A model generated the notes under the pieces. It was not told the origin of the DNA and searched no databases. It saw only the letters and a list, made by a program, of their open reading frames with translations. The position numbers and the translations under genes were made by a program. Shown one piece after another: positions 1 through 10,689 of a stretch of 64,000 nt of DNA. This DNA is from Hermatobates lingyangjiaoensis. Its lineage: Eukaryota; Arthropoda; Insecta; Hemiptera; Hermatobatidae. Every line of letters begins with the position of its first letter. The first letter of the stretch is position 1. The stretch covers positions 1,641,001 through 1,705,000 of the forward strand of contig JAPFBL010000068.1 of assembly GCA_026182355.1 (NCBI GenBank). Direction: 5' to 3'.

Positions 1-299
1 CTGGACGAATATCGCTATATTAGGGTTGCTACCGCTTGTAGCTTCCCATTGCTGTCGCTGTACTGTTTGTACCCCCCTCAGTTCTTTTTCAAATTTATCT
101 ATTCATTCTTTCGTCTCTTTAGTCTTTTTTTGGACCATTTTCTTTTCAATTCTCTCTTCTTTTGTCCTTTTCTTTCATTTTTTGTTTTCTCTTCTTATTT
201 ACAACTCTTCACTGTTCTCCTTCTCCCTTTATTTTCCCCACTGTATTTATGGATACCAATCAGATGATTATAATAAAAATGTGCCAATCATATGACTAT
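1..299. other. pyrimidine-rich intergenic stretch
   Basis: The stretch is rich in TTC and TTT on the plus strand. The open frames here read as low-complexity Phe/Ser/Leu and match no family. I see no gene, RNA or transposon in it. Confidence 0.4.
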
Positions 300-307
300 A
301 TAGCGTA

Positions 308-340
<33 letters not shown>
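308..340. repeat. (TA)n microsatellite
   Basis: An uninterrupted TA run lies immediately left of the first hammerhead inverted-repeat unit. A second TA tract (about 566-582) lies on its other side, so the unit sits between two TA arrays. Confidence 0.9.
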
Positions 341-344
<4 letters not shown>

Positions 345-408
345 GATTTCACATAAACACGTGAAACAACAATCAATGATCAAACCACAATAAGAAATGG
401 GAAAACAA

Positions 409-451
409 GACTAAGATCTTTCAACCGTAACAAGCGGTCTTCGTCAGAGTC
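409..451 (-). ncRNA. hammerhead-ribozyme-like motif, AGATCT subfamily (left arm)
   Basis: This is the exact mirror of the motif at 486-528, with the same core, helix II, palindromic helix III and helix I. The two copies point outward from a 14-base centre, so a transcript through both would form one long hairpin rather than two ribozymes unless folding is kinetically favoured. Confidence 0.6.
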
Positions 452-485
452 AAAAACCCAAATCTGAAATTTGAGTTGGGTTTTT

Positions 486-528
486 GACTCTGACGAAGAC
501 CGCTTGTTACGGTTGAAAGATCTTAGTC
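486..528 (+). ncRNA. hammerhead-ribozyme-like motif, AGATCT subfamily (right arm)
   Basis: Seen in order: 5' helix I strand GACT (486-489); core CTGACGA (490-496); helix II ACCG/CGGT (499-502 with 510-513); GAAA (515-518); self-complementary helix III AGATCT (518-523); H17 position T (524); and AGTC (525-528), which pairs exactly with GACT. TGGG and CCCA further out can extend helix I. This matches the type I hammerhead layout except for two extra bases between the core and helix II and one base (514) before GAAA. Activity is inferred, not shown. Confidence 0.65.
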
Positions 529-691
529 TTGTTTTCCCATTTCTTATTGTGGTTTGATCATTGATTATATATATATATATATACATTATTATTATTGTAT
601 ATATAATTATTTATATTTATTAATATTATTAAATATTAAATATATATATATATAATAAATTATTACGCTGTTTGTTTCAGACCACTCTTTA

Positions 692-1079
692 TTCACATGT
701 TTTGAGATTTCTTAAGGGTTTTGGTCTGGATATTAAAAAACGCTTCTTCGAAAACGTTTCGACATATATTTATGCCCTCCTCAGGGCTGGAAAGTCTGTT
801 GTGTATCCTTGTTTTTTTTTTCATTTGTATAAACTTCTCTACACATTAAATAAATAACGGGTAGGGCTTAACAGGACAAACCTACAGGACAATGTGAAGC
901 CCTAGCAACTGTCCGTTATTTATTTAATATGTAGAGAAGTTTATACAAATGGAAAAAACAAGGATACACAACAGACTTTAAAACCCTGAGGAGGACATAA
1001 ATATATGTCGAAACGTTGGAGAAGAAGCGTTTTTGAATATCCAGACCAAAACCTTCAAGAAATCTGAAAACCTGTACAT
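692..1079. repeat. inverted-repeat unit with two hammerhead-like cores (ACGT subfamily)
   Basis: Positions 692-860 are an imperfect reverse complement of 913-1079 around a centre of about 52 bases, which itself holds AGGGCTT/AAGCCCT. The right arm has CTGAGGA (986-992), helix II GACATA/TATGTC (994-1009), GAAA (1010-1013) and palindromic helix III ACGT. The left arm carries the mirror copy on the minus strand at about 750-785. There is no coding potential. The layout equals that of the other hammerhead inverted-repeat units, but the arms have diverged more. Confidence 0.7.
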
Positions 1080-2400
1080 AATAAAATTATAATAGTTCTT
1101 TTTCCTGCACGTCTAGTGATAGTATTTACCGTCTACACCGTACTCGGTGTGATACATTCTTTGCAGGTTTAACATGCCACTATGTTAAGCCTATGTTTGA
1201 ATAATCATAGGTCCTCGCACTTAAAGTTGACATTGAAAATTGTTGTATTATTTTAGGAATCATAGAAATAATTTTTCCTTTATGAGAAGCTGAAATATCA
1301 ATTTTTAATATTATTCATTGCTCTTCAGAAGTACTTTAAGTATAATATTAAAAAGTTGTAAAAATACAAGTTCTGATCATTAAAACTTGATGAAATATTT
1401 AAGTTACTTTATTAAATGAGGATGAAGTGAAGACAAGGTATTAGGCTGTGTTTTGATGTATTTGGCACAGTCAAAATCTTAAATCTTACCTATTTTGCTG
1501 TGGTTTATTTAATATTAAAATGGCTTTTTAAATTAACAGAAGCTTTTTCACAGAGGAGGAAAAAAGTTAGTTAGTCATTCCATATAAAATTAAACACAGT
1601 AATTAAATTGTTTTTTTCCCTTTAATCTTTTATGCGATTATCATTTCAAGATTTCTTCTTCGATAATGTTAAGGTTAAATGATTAAGCAAAAAAAAGGAG
1701 CTTTTGTAATAATGGGCAAAAATTGAATTACAGCCTTCTTTTAATTATTGAGTCTACATAAAGAAAACACAAGAAAGATAATGGTTTAAACTCTTAGAAA
1801 TTACTTAAGAAGTAGGAAGATTAAACTGATTTGCATATTTGATGGTCCAAAAATCCGGGGGCCCTTACATATCGTTTTATGTATACCATATAAATAATAC
1901 ATTTAAAAAACACATCTAAAAAGCAATTTCACGTTTTTTAAATTTTTTTAGTAGCTTCCAGTTTTTTAAAACTAGTGTGTCGATAATAAAAATAAATTTT
2001 ACAGTTGTGATGAGACGACTGATAATAAGTACAACAGTAAAAACACTAAAAAGTGTTTCTTTACTACTCGTAATTCAGCACCTCAGGAAAAATTTAAAAT
2101 TTATAGAAGAATTTTCAAATAAAAGTTTATAAAGATGAGATTAGCATTAAAATTTTAAATATATGTTTACATAAAAGCTTGCTTGCAGCACTCACAAGTA
2201 AATAATGATAAATAAAAATTAAAAATATGAAAATAATATGTATATAATATAACTTTTTTTTTAATTTTTATTTTAATTTCTTAAAAAATGTTATTTCAAT
2301 GGTATTCTTATTATTAAGAATTGTTTGCTTATATTTATACTAAACTTAAATTTGTTTTTCAATTAAAATTATTTGAAATTTGAAAAAATTACTATTTTAA
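1080..2400. other. AT-rich intergenic DNA, nothing recognised
   Basis: Very AT-rich DNA with A and T runs. I find no reading frame over about 60 codons with family resemblance, no tandem repeat and no structured element. Confidence 0.4.
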
Positions 2401-2405
2401 ATATA

Positions 2406-2490
2406 TGGAGTGGTCTATACTCAACTTTACTATAAGAAAGCATAACACTAATCTCGTAAACAATCAATTTCGTTTTTGTTTTATTTACAT
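2406..2490 (+). repeat. dispersed repeat copy (GAGTGGTCTATACTCAACTT type)
   Basis: The block resembles 29325-29400 on the plus strand (TCTCAACTTTGCTATAAGAA) and the minus strand around 22925-22975. All three share a short 'tctggagtggtctatactcaa' core followed by a similar AT-rich part. It is probably an old interspersed repeat, perhaps MITE-like. I cannot define its ends. Confidence 0.4.
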
Positions 2491-2923
2491 TTGGTTTTCA
2501 TGTAGAAATAACATTAAATTCTTTGGTAATGTCTTATAAATCTTATAGATAATAGATTTAATTATTTCAATTGTTTTGTAATAGCTCTGTCCATTATTAA
2601 CCTAGAACAATCGGACATGCTATTATTAAACCTATGGCACGAGTTTCATCGTACATCTGTTGTACTGTACTTTTATGACCATTCTAATATGAAATTTAGA
2701 TTTCAAGTTATTAATGAATTTCATGTTGTCCTTAAGTATCTCACACTTTTGCTGTTTTTAAGTAAAATTTGCTAAAGTATATATTCGAGACCTACTTTCA
2801 CTATTCATGAGAGAGTGTTTTAGCTGTAAATATATATATCCGGGCCTTCTACCTGAACCAATCTATCAATAATTTAGAGATCGTTCTTCATGAGCTCAAA
2901 CGACATCCATACACTATTTACCA

Positions 2924-3250
2924 AATAGGTTAGGTTAGGTTGCAGTGGCAGTTCCACAAGGGAACACACGTAGGCCGAGCATTGGCCCTTTGTGATACCA
3001 CACAATGAAGATTGATTCTACAGTGGGAGTCCTAAATTTTACCTAACTCAAATGTATTTAAAGGGGGGATCTTTAACGAGTACCTGACATCGTACAGGCT
3101 CGGGACCGACGGTTTAACGTCCTTCTCCGAGGGACGACGCGCTCAGATTTATTCACATCCTGCGTGAATAAATCGAGGGCCAGGTGAGGATCGAACCCCG
3201 GTCCTATCAGTTCAGAGGTGAGCACGTAACCACTGAGCTAGCCTGGCCCC
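2924..3250 (-). mobile_element. tRNA-derived SINE (copy 1) with target duplication
   Basis: Read on the minus strand, the head shows an A-box-like TAGCTCAGTGG and a B-box-like GGGGTTCGATCCTC, the internal RNA polymerase III promoter of a tRNA-derived SINE. A body follows that recurs in five other copies in this window. The 3' tail is a short AACCT-type repeat. The 10-bp direct repeat CTATTTACCA flanks it (2914-2923 and 3251-3260), as expected for target-primed insertion. It is non-coding and depends on a LINE partner that I cannot identify. Confidence 0.85.
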
Positions 3251-3259
3251 CTATTTACC

Positions 3260-4800
3260 ATATAACATTCCTCAAATTGTGTGGACACATTTTTAGCAAA
3301 CAAATAACACATTTTTGTCATATTAAGTACACTAAAAAAATACAATTTTGGTGGCGACCTTACTCCTTCATCTCGATATCAGGAAGTCAATTACAAAATT
3401 TGGTGATTATACCTTTTTTTCGTTTTTGGGATACTTTGCTCAAAGACACACATACACACACACACATAGACTAATTTCTAAAACTTATTTTATTGCACTG
3501 AGGGGACCTGAAAGCGTGTATTTTTTGTTTAATATCTTATCAAAGTAAGAAAAATTTCTTTAAACTTTTTTTGTTCATCATTAGAGAACATACTTTGGAA
3601 CACTTGACCCTGAAGGACAAAGCAATTTTTTCCCTTACAAAAAACCCCAAAAAATAGTAAATTTTGGATCTAAGTCTCAGGTATAGTATGAACTTGAATA
3701 TAAACTTTCTTGATCATAGCTAGTTTCGTTATTTTGGAGATATATTGCTCACAGCACACACACGCAGTTTATCCATTAATTTATATTAAATCATAGAATA
3801 GACTTAAGGTGGATCAGAAGGTGCTGCCTGTTACAGCCTGTGACTCATTCAATCAGTGGTTTCACTTATAAAGTATAAAAAGAATAAAATTTGTTATAAA
3901 GGTTTATGCATATAGTTTAACAAGCGAGAAAGTCAGTTATAGGATAAAGTAGAGGGTTAAAAAGGTGGCTGCAGTTAGTCTAGGCAACACAATATAAAGT
4001 GTATAGGGAGAGAACGTGCCTTAAGCTGTCCCGCCCAATCTCTGCCTCACCATCAGCTTTGATATACCCCCCCGAACACCTACTTCCTTGCAACTGGCCC
4101 ATCAACCTCCGCCAACATCCACCTGCAAACAGTCCATTTCTCACTTCTCCCATAAAGAAATATCAGATACTGCAAAATAACAACAACAGCCCTGTAAAAT
4201 CTTATTTTGTTTGTTGAGAGAAATATTAAAAGTGTATTTTATCAGCTACTTTATGAAGAGAGTTAAATTAATTCTTCCAGTACAAACATGACATATCTTT
4301 TTAGTACCTTGTATTAAATCAAGGTCATAAAAGTATATGCAAATTTTGTTTATAACCCTTTATAAATATATCCAAACAATACCAAAATTTATTTCTTAAA
4401 TAAACTTCTTTCACCAAGATTTCATTTATTAAGAAAACTATATATATTATATTGTCTTATGGTGATAAATTTGTCAGTGTTTTTTAATCTGGTTTTGTAT
4501 TTTATTAAATAAACATTAAAGTCTAAATCACAGGAAGAAATTTAGAAACTGGACAATGATTTTTCAAGTAGGTAACAAGTCCTCGTCAGAGTTCAATAAT
4601 TCATCTTGTAATCCTAAGAGAGACCCACTTTGTCTGACAACGTTTTTCCCGTGGTGTATTACATATATATGGTATACTTTTGGATATATATATTTTGAAA
4701 ACTTAACACCTATTTCATCTTTGATTACTTTTTCTGATATAATTAGAATTACTTATAATTTATTATTAAGCTCAGAAAAGAACCATAATGTAGTTTTGTA
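3260..4800. other. intergenic DNA without clear features
   Basis: The region contains a small CA run near 3448-3467 and a modestly GC-rich patch at about 4010-4150. Short frames here match no family I recognise. Confidence 0.35.
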
Positions 4801-5639
4801 ATGAATAATGGTGAATACAACAGTAGAACATCGGAGAATAGATTTTTTTACTATCGCGGCATCTCAGGAAAACCGGAAAGTTACTGAACAACTTCTAAAA
4901 ATGATAATCAAAGATGAAATTGGTACTAAATTGTTTAATATACATATAATATTAATAATATAAAGATAATTCAGTCTCGTGATGAAGCTTTTATTATAGA
5001 GTGTAAGAAAGGACCTTTGAAGAACTTTCAAGGAAATGTGATGAAAAGTCTAAACTCTTCTCTGACGAAATCTCTAATTTAAGACAAAAGCTTGCTATGT
5101 TACATAACTCAGTACACAATTAGGTTTTACTTAGTTATGTTGATGAGGCTATGAAGAATAAAGTTAGGATTGTTTTAGTTAAAAGTAAGAAGAAACCTAA
5201 AAACCTGCAGAAAAGACACATCTGCATACCTGAAAATAAGGAAAATTAAGTTAGATCTGTTTGGTGTTGTGTTAGGTAAATATGAAAAAGAATTATTGTC
5301 ACTTGTTGAAAATGGCAAAACAAAGAAAAATTTGATCTAATTAGAAACAAGGTAGAATGAAAACCAGAAGAATCACCACATGCAAGATAAACTGAAGGCA
5401 GAAGCAACAAAGCAACGAAGAATTTGTTTGTTGTCAACGAAGCAATGACAAAGGAATTTAGTTAAATTGCGGAAGAATTTTTAAAAAAATTGAGAGAATA
5501 TTATAAGACGAGCCGAAAATTGAACTTTTTAATAGTTATTTACAGATCTGATTATAAACACAATTAGATAGTATTGTGAGGCACACTCTCAGATAGTAGT
5601 AAATTCAAAAAAAAATCTCTCAGAAATCAAGTTGAAAAG

Positions 5640-5823
5640 TTAATAGAATAAACAGCCTGCCTTAAATGGCAGCTGCAAACAATAGATAGTTTGAAAAGAT
5701 TTAGCAACCGGCTAAACCGGCTTACGTCTATGGAACAGTAAAGCTTCATAAGGAAGTACACTCGTTCAGACCATTTGCTTCTCAAGTAAACAGCCCCACC
5801 TATCAGTTAAAACAGTGAAATAA
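5640..5823 (+). pseudogene. Penelope-like element reverse transcriptase fragment
   Basis: A short frame at about 5712-5812 reads with AYVYGTVKLHK, FRPFASQV and NSPTYQL. This resembles the PLE reverse transcriptase block usually written xYGxPKxHK...RPIvSxxxSPTYxL. In-frame stops lie just up- and downstream, so it is a dead fragment. The hAT element begins within a few bases of its end. Upstream sequence (4800-5640) may belong to the same old copy but is too decayed to align by eye. Confidence 0.6.
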
Positions 5824-5831
5824 AGTGATAC

Positions 5832-7016
5832 CAGTGGCGTACCTAGGGGGGGAAGGGGGGGAGGCGGTGGGTGCGGTCCGCACCGGGCGGCACTTACCTA
5901 GGGGCGGCATTTTTTATATTTACTTATAGTTGTAAAAAGCAACTTATTCATTTCATATTTATTTTCTTTCTTGAATAACAAATGATTATTATGATTATTA
6001 TAAGTTTAATATTTGATTTATATAAATTATGATTAACTATATGATTTCGAATATTATTCCTCGGTGTATATAAATGCATTTTAGTGTAAATTTTGAATTC
6101 TAATTCAAGAACAAGAGGTAGAAATGCAGAGTAGGGTGCAAGATGGCGCCTTGACATAAATCCAGCATATTGACGGTTTGGATATCGATATATTGATATC
6201 TAAAGCTATCCATTCCATCATATTTTTTGGAACTATCGAACAGTTGTTTTCGTTGTTTTCTTCTTCCACTCATAGATGGAATGTTTTACTTTCTGTCACT
6301 GGTCAAGGTGTTAAACGCAGTGTAGTTAAACGCTTCGATCAGTTGCATGGCCTTGTAAGAAAATATTCGTTTATAATACCGTGTAACCTACTAAATGAAG
6401 AATTTGAATGTCAAATAAATGACTTGATTGACATTGATAAAGAACAGTTCCATATTGAAAGAAAAAGGATCCAGGTTTTTATGGCTGTACCTACACTAAA
6501 AGAAGAGGCAAAACATTGGAAAAACGGGGAGAAAGGCCCTCTTGATCTGCTAAAGTTTATTCAGCAGTATAGGTTGGAAAATTCTGTTCCCAACATTTTA
6601 ATTTTGTTAAGAATTTTTTTAACAATTTCAATCAGTGTCGCTAGTTGCGAAAGAAGCTTCTCAAAATTGAAGTTGATAAAAAATTATCTTCGTTCTACAA
6701 TGAGTCAATTAAGACTACAAAATCTTGCAATATTGTCAATAGAACAAGAAATTACAAATAATAAAAATTTTGAGAGCATTATATACGATTTTTCTAGTAT
6801 GAAAGCTAGAAGAGTAGATAATATATAAATATGTTTACGAGTACATGCAAATATGTCTAAAAAATTTACTCTGTGTATTAATTAATATTGATTAAATAAC
6901 TTAATAATTTATTTATGTGTATTAATTTATAAAAACCACTATTTGATTAACTTATAATAGAAAGGGCGGCAAACTGGAGATTGCCCCGGGCGGCAAAAGT
7001 TCTAGGTACGCCACTG
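5832..7016 (+). mobile_element. non-autonomous hAT DNA transposon, complete ends
   Basis: The terminal inverted repeats are CAGTGGCGTACCTAG at the left end (from 5832) and CTAGGTACGCCACTG at the right end (to 7016). The 8-bp direct repeat AGTGATAC flanks it (5824-5831 and 7017-7024), the target-duplication length of the hAT superfamily. The subterminal regions are G-rich, with GGGCGGCA-type words at both ends. At 1185 bp it is far shorter than an autonomous hAT and keeps only the C-terminal part of a transposase. It landed in an old PLE reverse transcriptase remnant. Confidence 0.92.
6160..6828 (+). pseudogene. hAT transposase C-terminal fragment
   Basis: The open frame runs from just after a stop at 6157 to TAA at 6826-6828, with no ATG near its start. 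Two hAT landmarks are visible: an FGTIEQLFSLFSSSTHRW-like segment near the N-terminal end (ZMYM1-like transposases), and the C-terminal dimerisation signature SVASCERSFSKLKLIKNYLR, counted as residues 153-172 from position 6178. The N-terminal BED finger and most of the catalytic core are absent, so it cannot be an active transposase. The frame is still intact over more than 200 codons, which suggests a fairly recent insertion. It lies inside the terminal repeats of the hAT element. Confidence 0.85.
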
Positions 7017-7076
7017 AGTGATACGCTCAGAAGGTAAAAGGAGGTAATCTGTTGTACGTTTTTGTTTTATCTGGAA

Positions 7077-7395
7077 GGACCAGTGTAGGCCAGTGGCTAC
7101 ATTCACACCTCTGGACTGGTAAAACCGGGGTTCAATACCCGCTCTGGCCTTCGATTCATTCACTCAGGAGGTGAAAAAATGTGATCATGTCATCCCTCGG
7201 AGAGGACGTTAAGTAGTCGGTTCCGAGTCTTTACGATGTAAGGTACTCGTTAAAGATTCGTACTCTAAATACATTCGAGTTCAGAAAAATGTATGACTGC
7301 CAATAAAGAATGTTGATTGTGTGGTATCACAAAGGACCAATGTTCGATGCATGTGTGCTCTCTTGTAGGATTGCTACTGTAACTAAGATAACCTA
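7077..7395 (+). mobile_element. tRNA-derived SINE (copy 2)
   Basis: Same family as the SINE at 2924-3250, on the opposite strand. The head has a weakened A box (TAGGCCAGTGG) and a B-box-like GGGGTTCAATACCC. The body shares the ATTCATTCA...GGAGGTGAA, CGGAGAGGACGTTAA and TGTGGTATCACAAAGG blocks. The tail ends near AACCTACTC. It starts about 50 bases right of the hAT element. It is diverged and I see no certain target duplication. Confidence 0.8.
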
Positions 7396-7399
7396 CTCA

Positions 7400-8200
7400 T
7401 CAGAAACACACAGTTAAAAATAACAAAAGTGTCAAAATTATTGGACTGCAATAAGGCATATTTTGTTCGGGTGAAATGCCCGTTTATTACAAATGCCTTT
7501 GTATGAAGGAAATATTTAATGAAGGAGTTTTTAATCGTTCAAAATTACGTTCTTTAAAAAAAAAACTCTGTCAAAGTATGGCAATTTATTTTTTCTGTCC
7601 ACTTTTAAAATCATCTAAATGTAAACAATGGGTGAAATCAACATTGACCTAGTTATTAGTGAAAGAGTTATTCAAAGCTTAGGCAAACCAACACTGTAAT
7701 AATAGTGGTCAAAATGTCTTTCTGAGAAAAGTTATTTATAATGACAAAATTTATTTAGACCAAACGTCCCACAAGAGTTGTTTGAATGTGTTTGATGATT
7801 CCTAGAATACAAGCCTTTGCTAGAAAAGCGTTTTCTTCAAACAAAAGTTTATTTAACACAAATAATATATTTATTAGTTTAAAAACTCATGTATTTGTAT
7901 TTTTAAGTAATTACAATTATTAATTTATAGTCTATAAACTCATATACGTATATGGAAAATTGGATACGTAAAATTGTATGTTAATAATGAATAGATAAGT
8001 TATGTTATATCAGTAATATAGTAAAAAGATAAAGGCTGGCTTGCGATGGGATACAGATGGGATAGTACCGCATAAAAGACTAGTCCTTTATATATATGGT
8101 GATTATATCTTCATATTCAATTGATATTTTACTTCTCTTTGAAGCGGTAAAGTAAATTCTTAGTAAGTTCGTTATATTACATTATAATTATGATTTAACA
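7400..8200. other. AT-rich intergenic DNA, nothing recognised
   Basis: I see no coding frame, tandem array or family-matching repeat in this stretch. Confidence 0.35.
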
Positions 8201-8204
8201 CGAG

Positions 8205-8470
8205 AGTTCTTTGGCATTTCCTTTGACCGGGTTCCTGTGGCAGGACTGGCCAGGGCAGCGCGAGGACAGCCCTCTGAGCGCCGCTACGCCGCTGCCGGAT
8301 GTAGGCCTCTTTAGCCACTATGTTAGCCGTCTGCCATGACTCACTTCCTGGAAACACGCCAACCGCCACAACTCTATACACCACTCCATCCAGCCTTCAT
8401 CGCCAGCGTTACCGAGTCGTCTTCAGTATCGATTGAGGCCTCACACTCATTCAAGGCAACAAACAACTCA
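8205..8470. other. GC-rich island, candidate conserved regulatory element
   Basis: A sharply GC-richer, non-repetitive block in AT-rich surroundings, containing GGCAGGACTGGCCAGGGCAG and CCGCTACGCCGCTGCCGG. A 70-codon minus-strand frame crosses it but resembles no family and lacks splice context. It has no transposon ends or SINE boxes. I infer a conserved non-coding element or an unrecognised short exon; comparison between species would decide. Confidence 0.35.
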
Positions 8471-8839
8471 ATACTCTTCTAAAAAGCAATTATTCTAAAT
8501 AAAACAGCAAGGCATGGGTACAGTACATTATACGGTACACATGGTTATCATTCATTCAAGTTCATAATATTTTAAACAAGCTAAAGAAGCTACTTCCCAA
8601 CAAGTAGCAAGTTTTATGAATGAAAGAGAAAACATTATCTGTCTATTTTCATAAAATTAGGAAGTTATTCCCTAATTAATTGCTAAACATTTTCATTATA
8701 AATACATTTTTAACTGTTACAGTACTACTTTTTTTTTAGCTTCTCTAAATAATTATTCTATTTATAATGCATACGTGTAATTTTCTAACAAATATATATA
8801 TTTAGCACTAATAATTTAAATATTTATGGAGCTTTAAAA

Positions 8840-8960
8840 TTGGGACTCAATGAGTTTCCAGATTCAAGTCAAACTCTCAGATGTCGATGTTTCGGTTTTT
8901 ATTTAAAACGTTTTACAGATACAGAAGTAAGAATTTACTTCTAAGTAAACTTCTAAGAAC
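8840..8960 (-). repeat. single-arm relative of the 45.1-kb palindrome
   Basis: The block shares TCAAACTCTC, GTTTCGGTTTT-TATTTAAAA and CAGAAGTAAGAATTT words, in the same order, with the palindrome arm at 45150-45220. Only one arm is present. On the minus strand a hammerhead-like remnant ends in ACCGAAAC, but its CTGANGA box is lost. Confidence 0.55.
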
Positions 8961-9489
8961 TCTTAGATTACTTTAGGAACAAAGATGTTAACAGTCTTTA
9001 ACCTTAACTGTTAAAATTAAACTGTTTAATGAAATGCTTAGTACTGTTAGTCTTAAAAAATGTAAAGTCCATAGTTTTTCTTATTCAATAAATTCTTCCT
9101 TCAGGCTATGAAAGAGGGTTTTAAAAAAAAGAGTTTGTTTTGTACTTGAAAAGCTGATCTAGCCCTGATATAGTTTTGCAGTTACAAAGAAACAAAACAC
9201 AGAAACCCAGCAACATAACTTCTAATTTTCGACATTCACCATCATAAGGAGTAGAAGTGTTCTGCTTGAGCGGCACACAGGCTTCTGAAATACCACATAT
9301 CGAATTATAGATGTGAGCTTTGTTTGTTTTTCTTTTATACAATGTTAGTTAAGTAATACTTAAAGCTTCTTGCTTTGCTACATGCTAAAAGCTGTTTCAC
9401 TTTGTTTCAAATAATTGTATGTATATAAATCTTCTTTTCTGTAGCATAAAAGACACCTTTTACATGAACTACAAGTAAAACTAGACCAC

Positions 9490-9785
9490 TTCAAATGTTG
9501 GCGCCAGACTTCATCCACTGACTCCAAATACTCTGCACTAAACACTGTTGAATTTCACAGTAAAGCTAATAATTGATGACAGCCAAAGCAAACACGCATT
9601 GCTGTTGAAATTCAACAATTAATTTCCAAACAAAATATTGGAGAGGACAGATTTATGTGGAAGGGGGTTTGAGCGTTGCTGGCAACTTACTTGGCCCAAG
9701 TTTATTTGTACCGAGTTGTAAATCAGCCCCCTCCACACAAGTTTGTTATCTAAGTTTGCCTCTTGCGAACTTCTAAGTCTTTGCA
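9490..9785. other. moderately GC-rich island with inverted words
   Basis: A non-repetitive block with TGTTGAATTTCA and TTGAAATTCAACA as inverted words and TGTGGAAGGGGG facing CCCCCTCCACACA. No reading frame stands out. It is a candidate structured or regulatory conserved element; its function is unknown. Confidence 0.3.
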
Positions 9786-10299
9786 GCATCAGATTAAAGA
9801 ATTAAAAACCTCCAAATACCTTTTTTTTTAATAGCAATTACATTTTTTTTCTTAAATATCAATCTAAATAGAATTAGATATCAAATTATCACATGTTTTA
9901 TTAATAGTGTTGGAAAACTGATGTAATTAATATTATAAAAAAAATCAATATTGTAGGGTACTTTACCCAATGGAGAGTACAGGACAGACGTGCTTGTATG
10001 AATGATAACCTACCAAACCAGCTACTATCTTATTAATAAATAGATAAAATATTTATATTAATGAAGATGTGAGCGTGTTTGTGTGTAGTGTATGTGTGCC
10101 TATGTGTGTATTTCCATAAAAAAATATACCATTCCCTAGTTTGTAATAATATGCTCAAAGCACCGAAGGTAAATCGGTTGAACACTAGTTAATCCTCTTT
10201 ATTGAAAATCTTAGCCAGTATCTCATGATTTTACTATCATTACTTACTATCTTATCATTTTATTCATACTATTATGTACATATATATAACTATATTAAC

Positions 10300-10425
10300 A
10301 CAAAGAACACACAGAAATGAAACAGAAACTCACTACTATATTTCGATGTCCTCGTCATCAGGAAGATAGAAAAGAGTCGCTCCGCAGACAGACAACGACT
10401 CATGTACGTATATATAGATAGATAG
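10300..10425 (-). mobile_element. PLE 3' terminal piece with hammerhead-like core (ATAT subfamily)
   Basis: On the minus strand: CTGATGA (10355-10361), a short stem, GAAA (10341-10344), palindromic ATAT, then GTAGTGAGTTTCTG and the word TCTGTGTGTTC also seen after the hammerheads at 19.8, 49.3, 57.2 and 60.0 kb. Helix I pairing is only partial here. No coding sequence is attached. It sits left of the 10.43-kb unit of a different subfamily. Confidence 0.55.
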
Positions 10426-10428
10426 ATT

Positions 10429-10680
10429 TCACAAAAAACACGCGAAATAACAATCAACGTCTAAACCACAATAACAAAACCACAAATGAAAAAAAAGACT
10501 AAGATCTTTTAGCCGTAAGAAGCTGTTTTTGTCAGACTAAAATCCTAACTGACAGCTGGGAAAGACTAAGAAAGAAAGCAGTTGGTTTTTTGACTCTGAT
10601 GAAGACCACTTGTTACGGTTGAAAGAACTTAGTTCTTTTTCCCCATTTCATATTGTGGTTTGATTATTACATACATATAT
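10429..10680. repeat. inverted-repeat unit, AGATCT hammerhead subfamily (diverged copy)
   Basis: A relative of the palindrome at 372-565, with the same TTTCACAAAAAACACG entry block and CTAAACCACAATAA/TATTGTGGTTT ends. The right arm has the canonical core CTGATGA (10596-10602) and GAAA (10621-10624), then AGAACT, T and AGTT; upstream GACT can pair with AGTT (one G-U). The left arm keeps a decayed copy on the minus strand (about 10500-10540). The arms have drifted apart, so this copy is older than the one at 0.4 kb. Confidence 0.7.
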
Positions 10681-10689
10681 TATTGTACT

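Larger units (their letters stand above)
372..565. repeat. near-perfect palindrome of two head-to-head hammerhead units
   Basis: Positions 372-461 are the reverse complement of 476-565 with essentially no mismatch, leaving a 14-base centre. Each arm carries one hammerhead-like core. Related copies lie at 10.44-10.68 kb and, with the core lost, at 33.50-33.60 kb. The outer sequence includes a TTTCACATAAACACG-like block (about 345-360) that recurs at 10.43 kb. The unit is probably a non-coding terminal piece of a Penelope-like element; no coding sequence remains. Confidence 0.85.

Noticed and set aside
2927..2941. Interstitial telomere repeat
   Set aside because: Only about three units occur, exactly at the tail of a SINE, so they are part of that element.
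3184..3250. tRNA gene at the SINE head
   Set aside because: A and B boxes are present, but the sequence does not fold as a full cloverleaf by eye and it sits inside a repeated SINE with target duplications.
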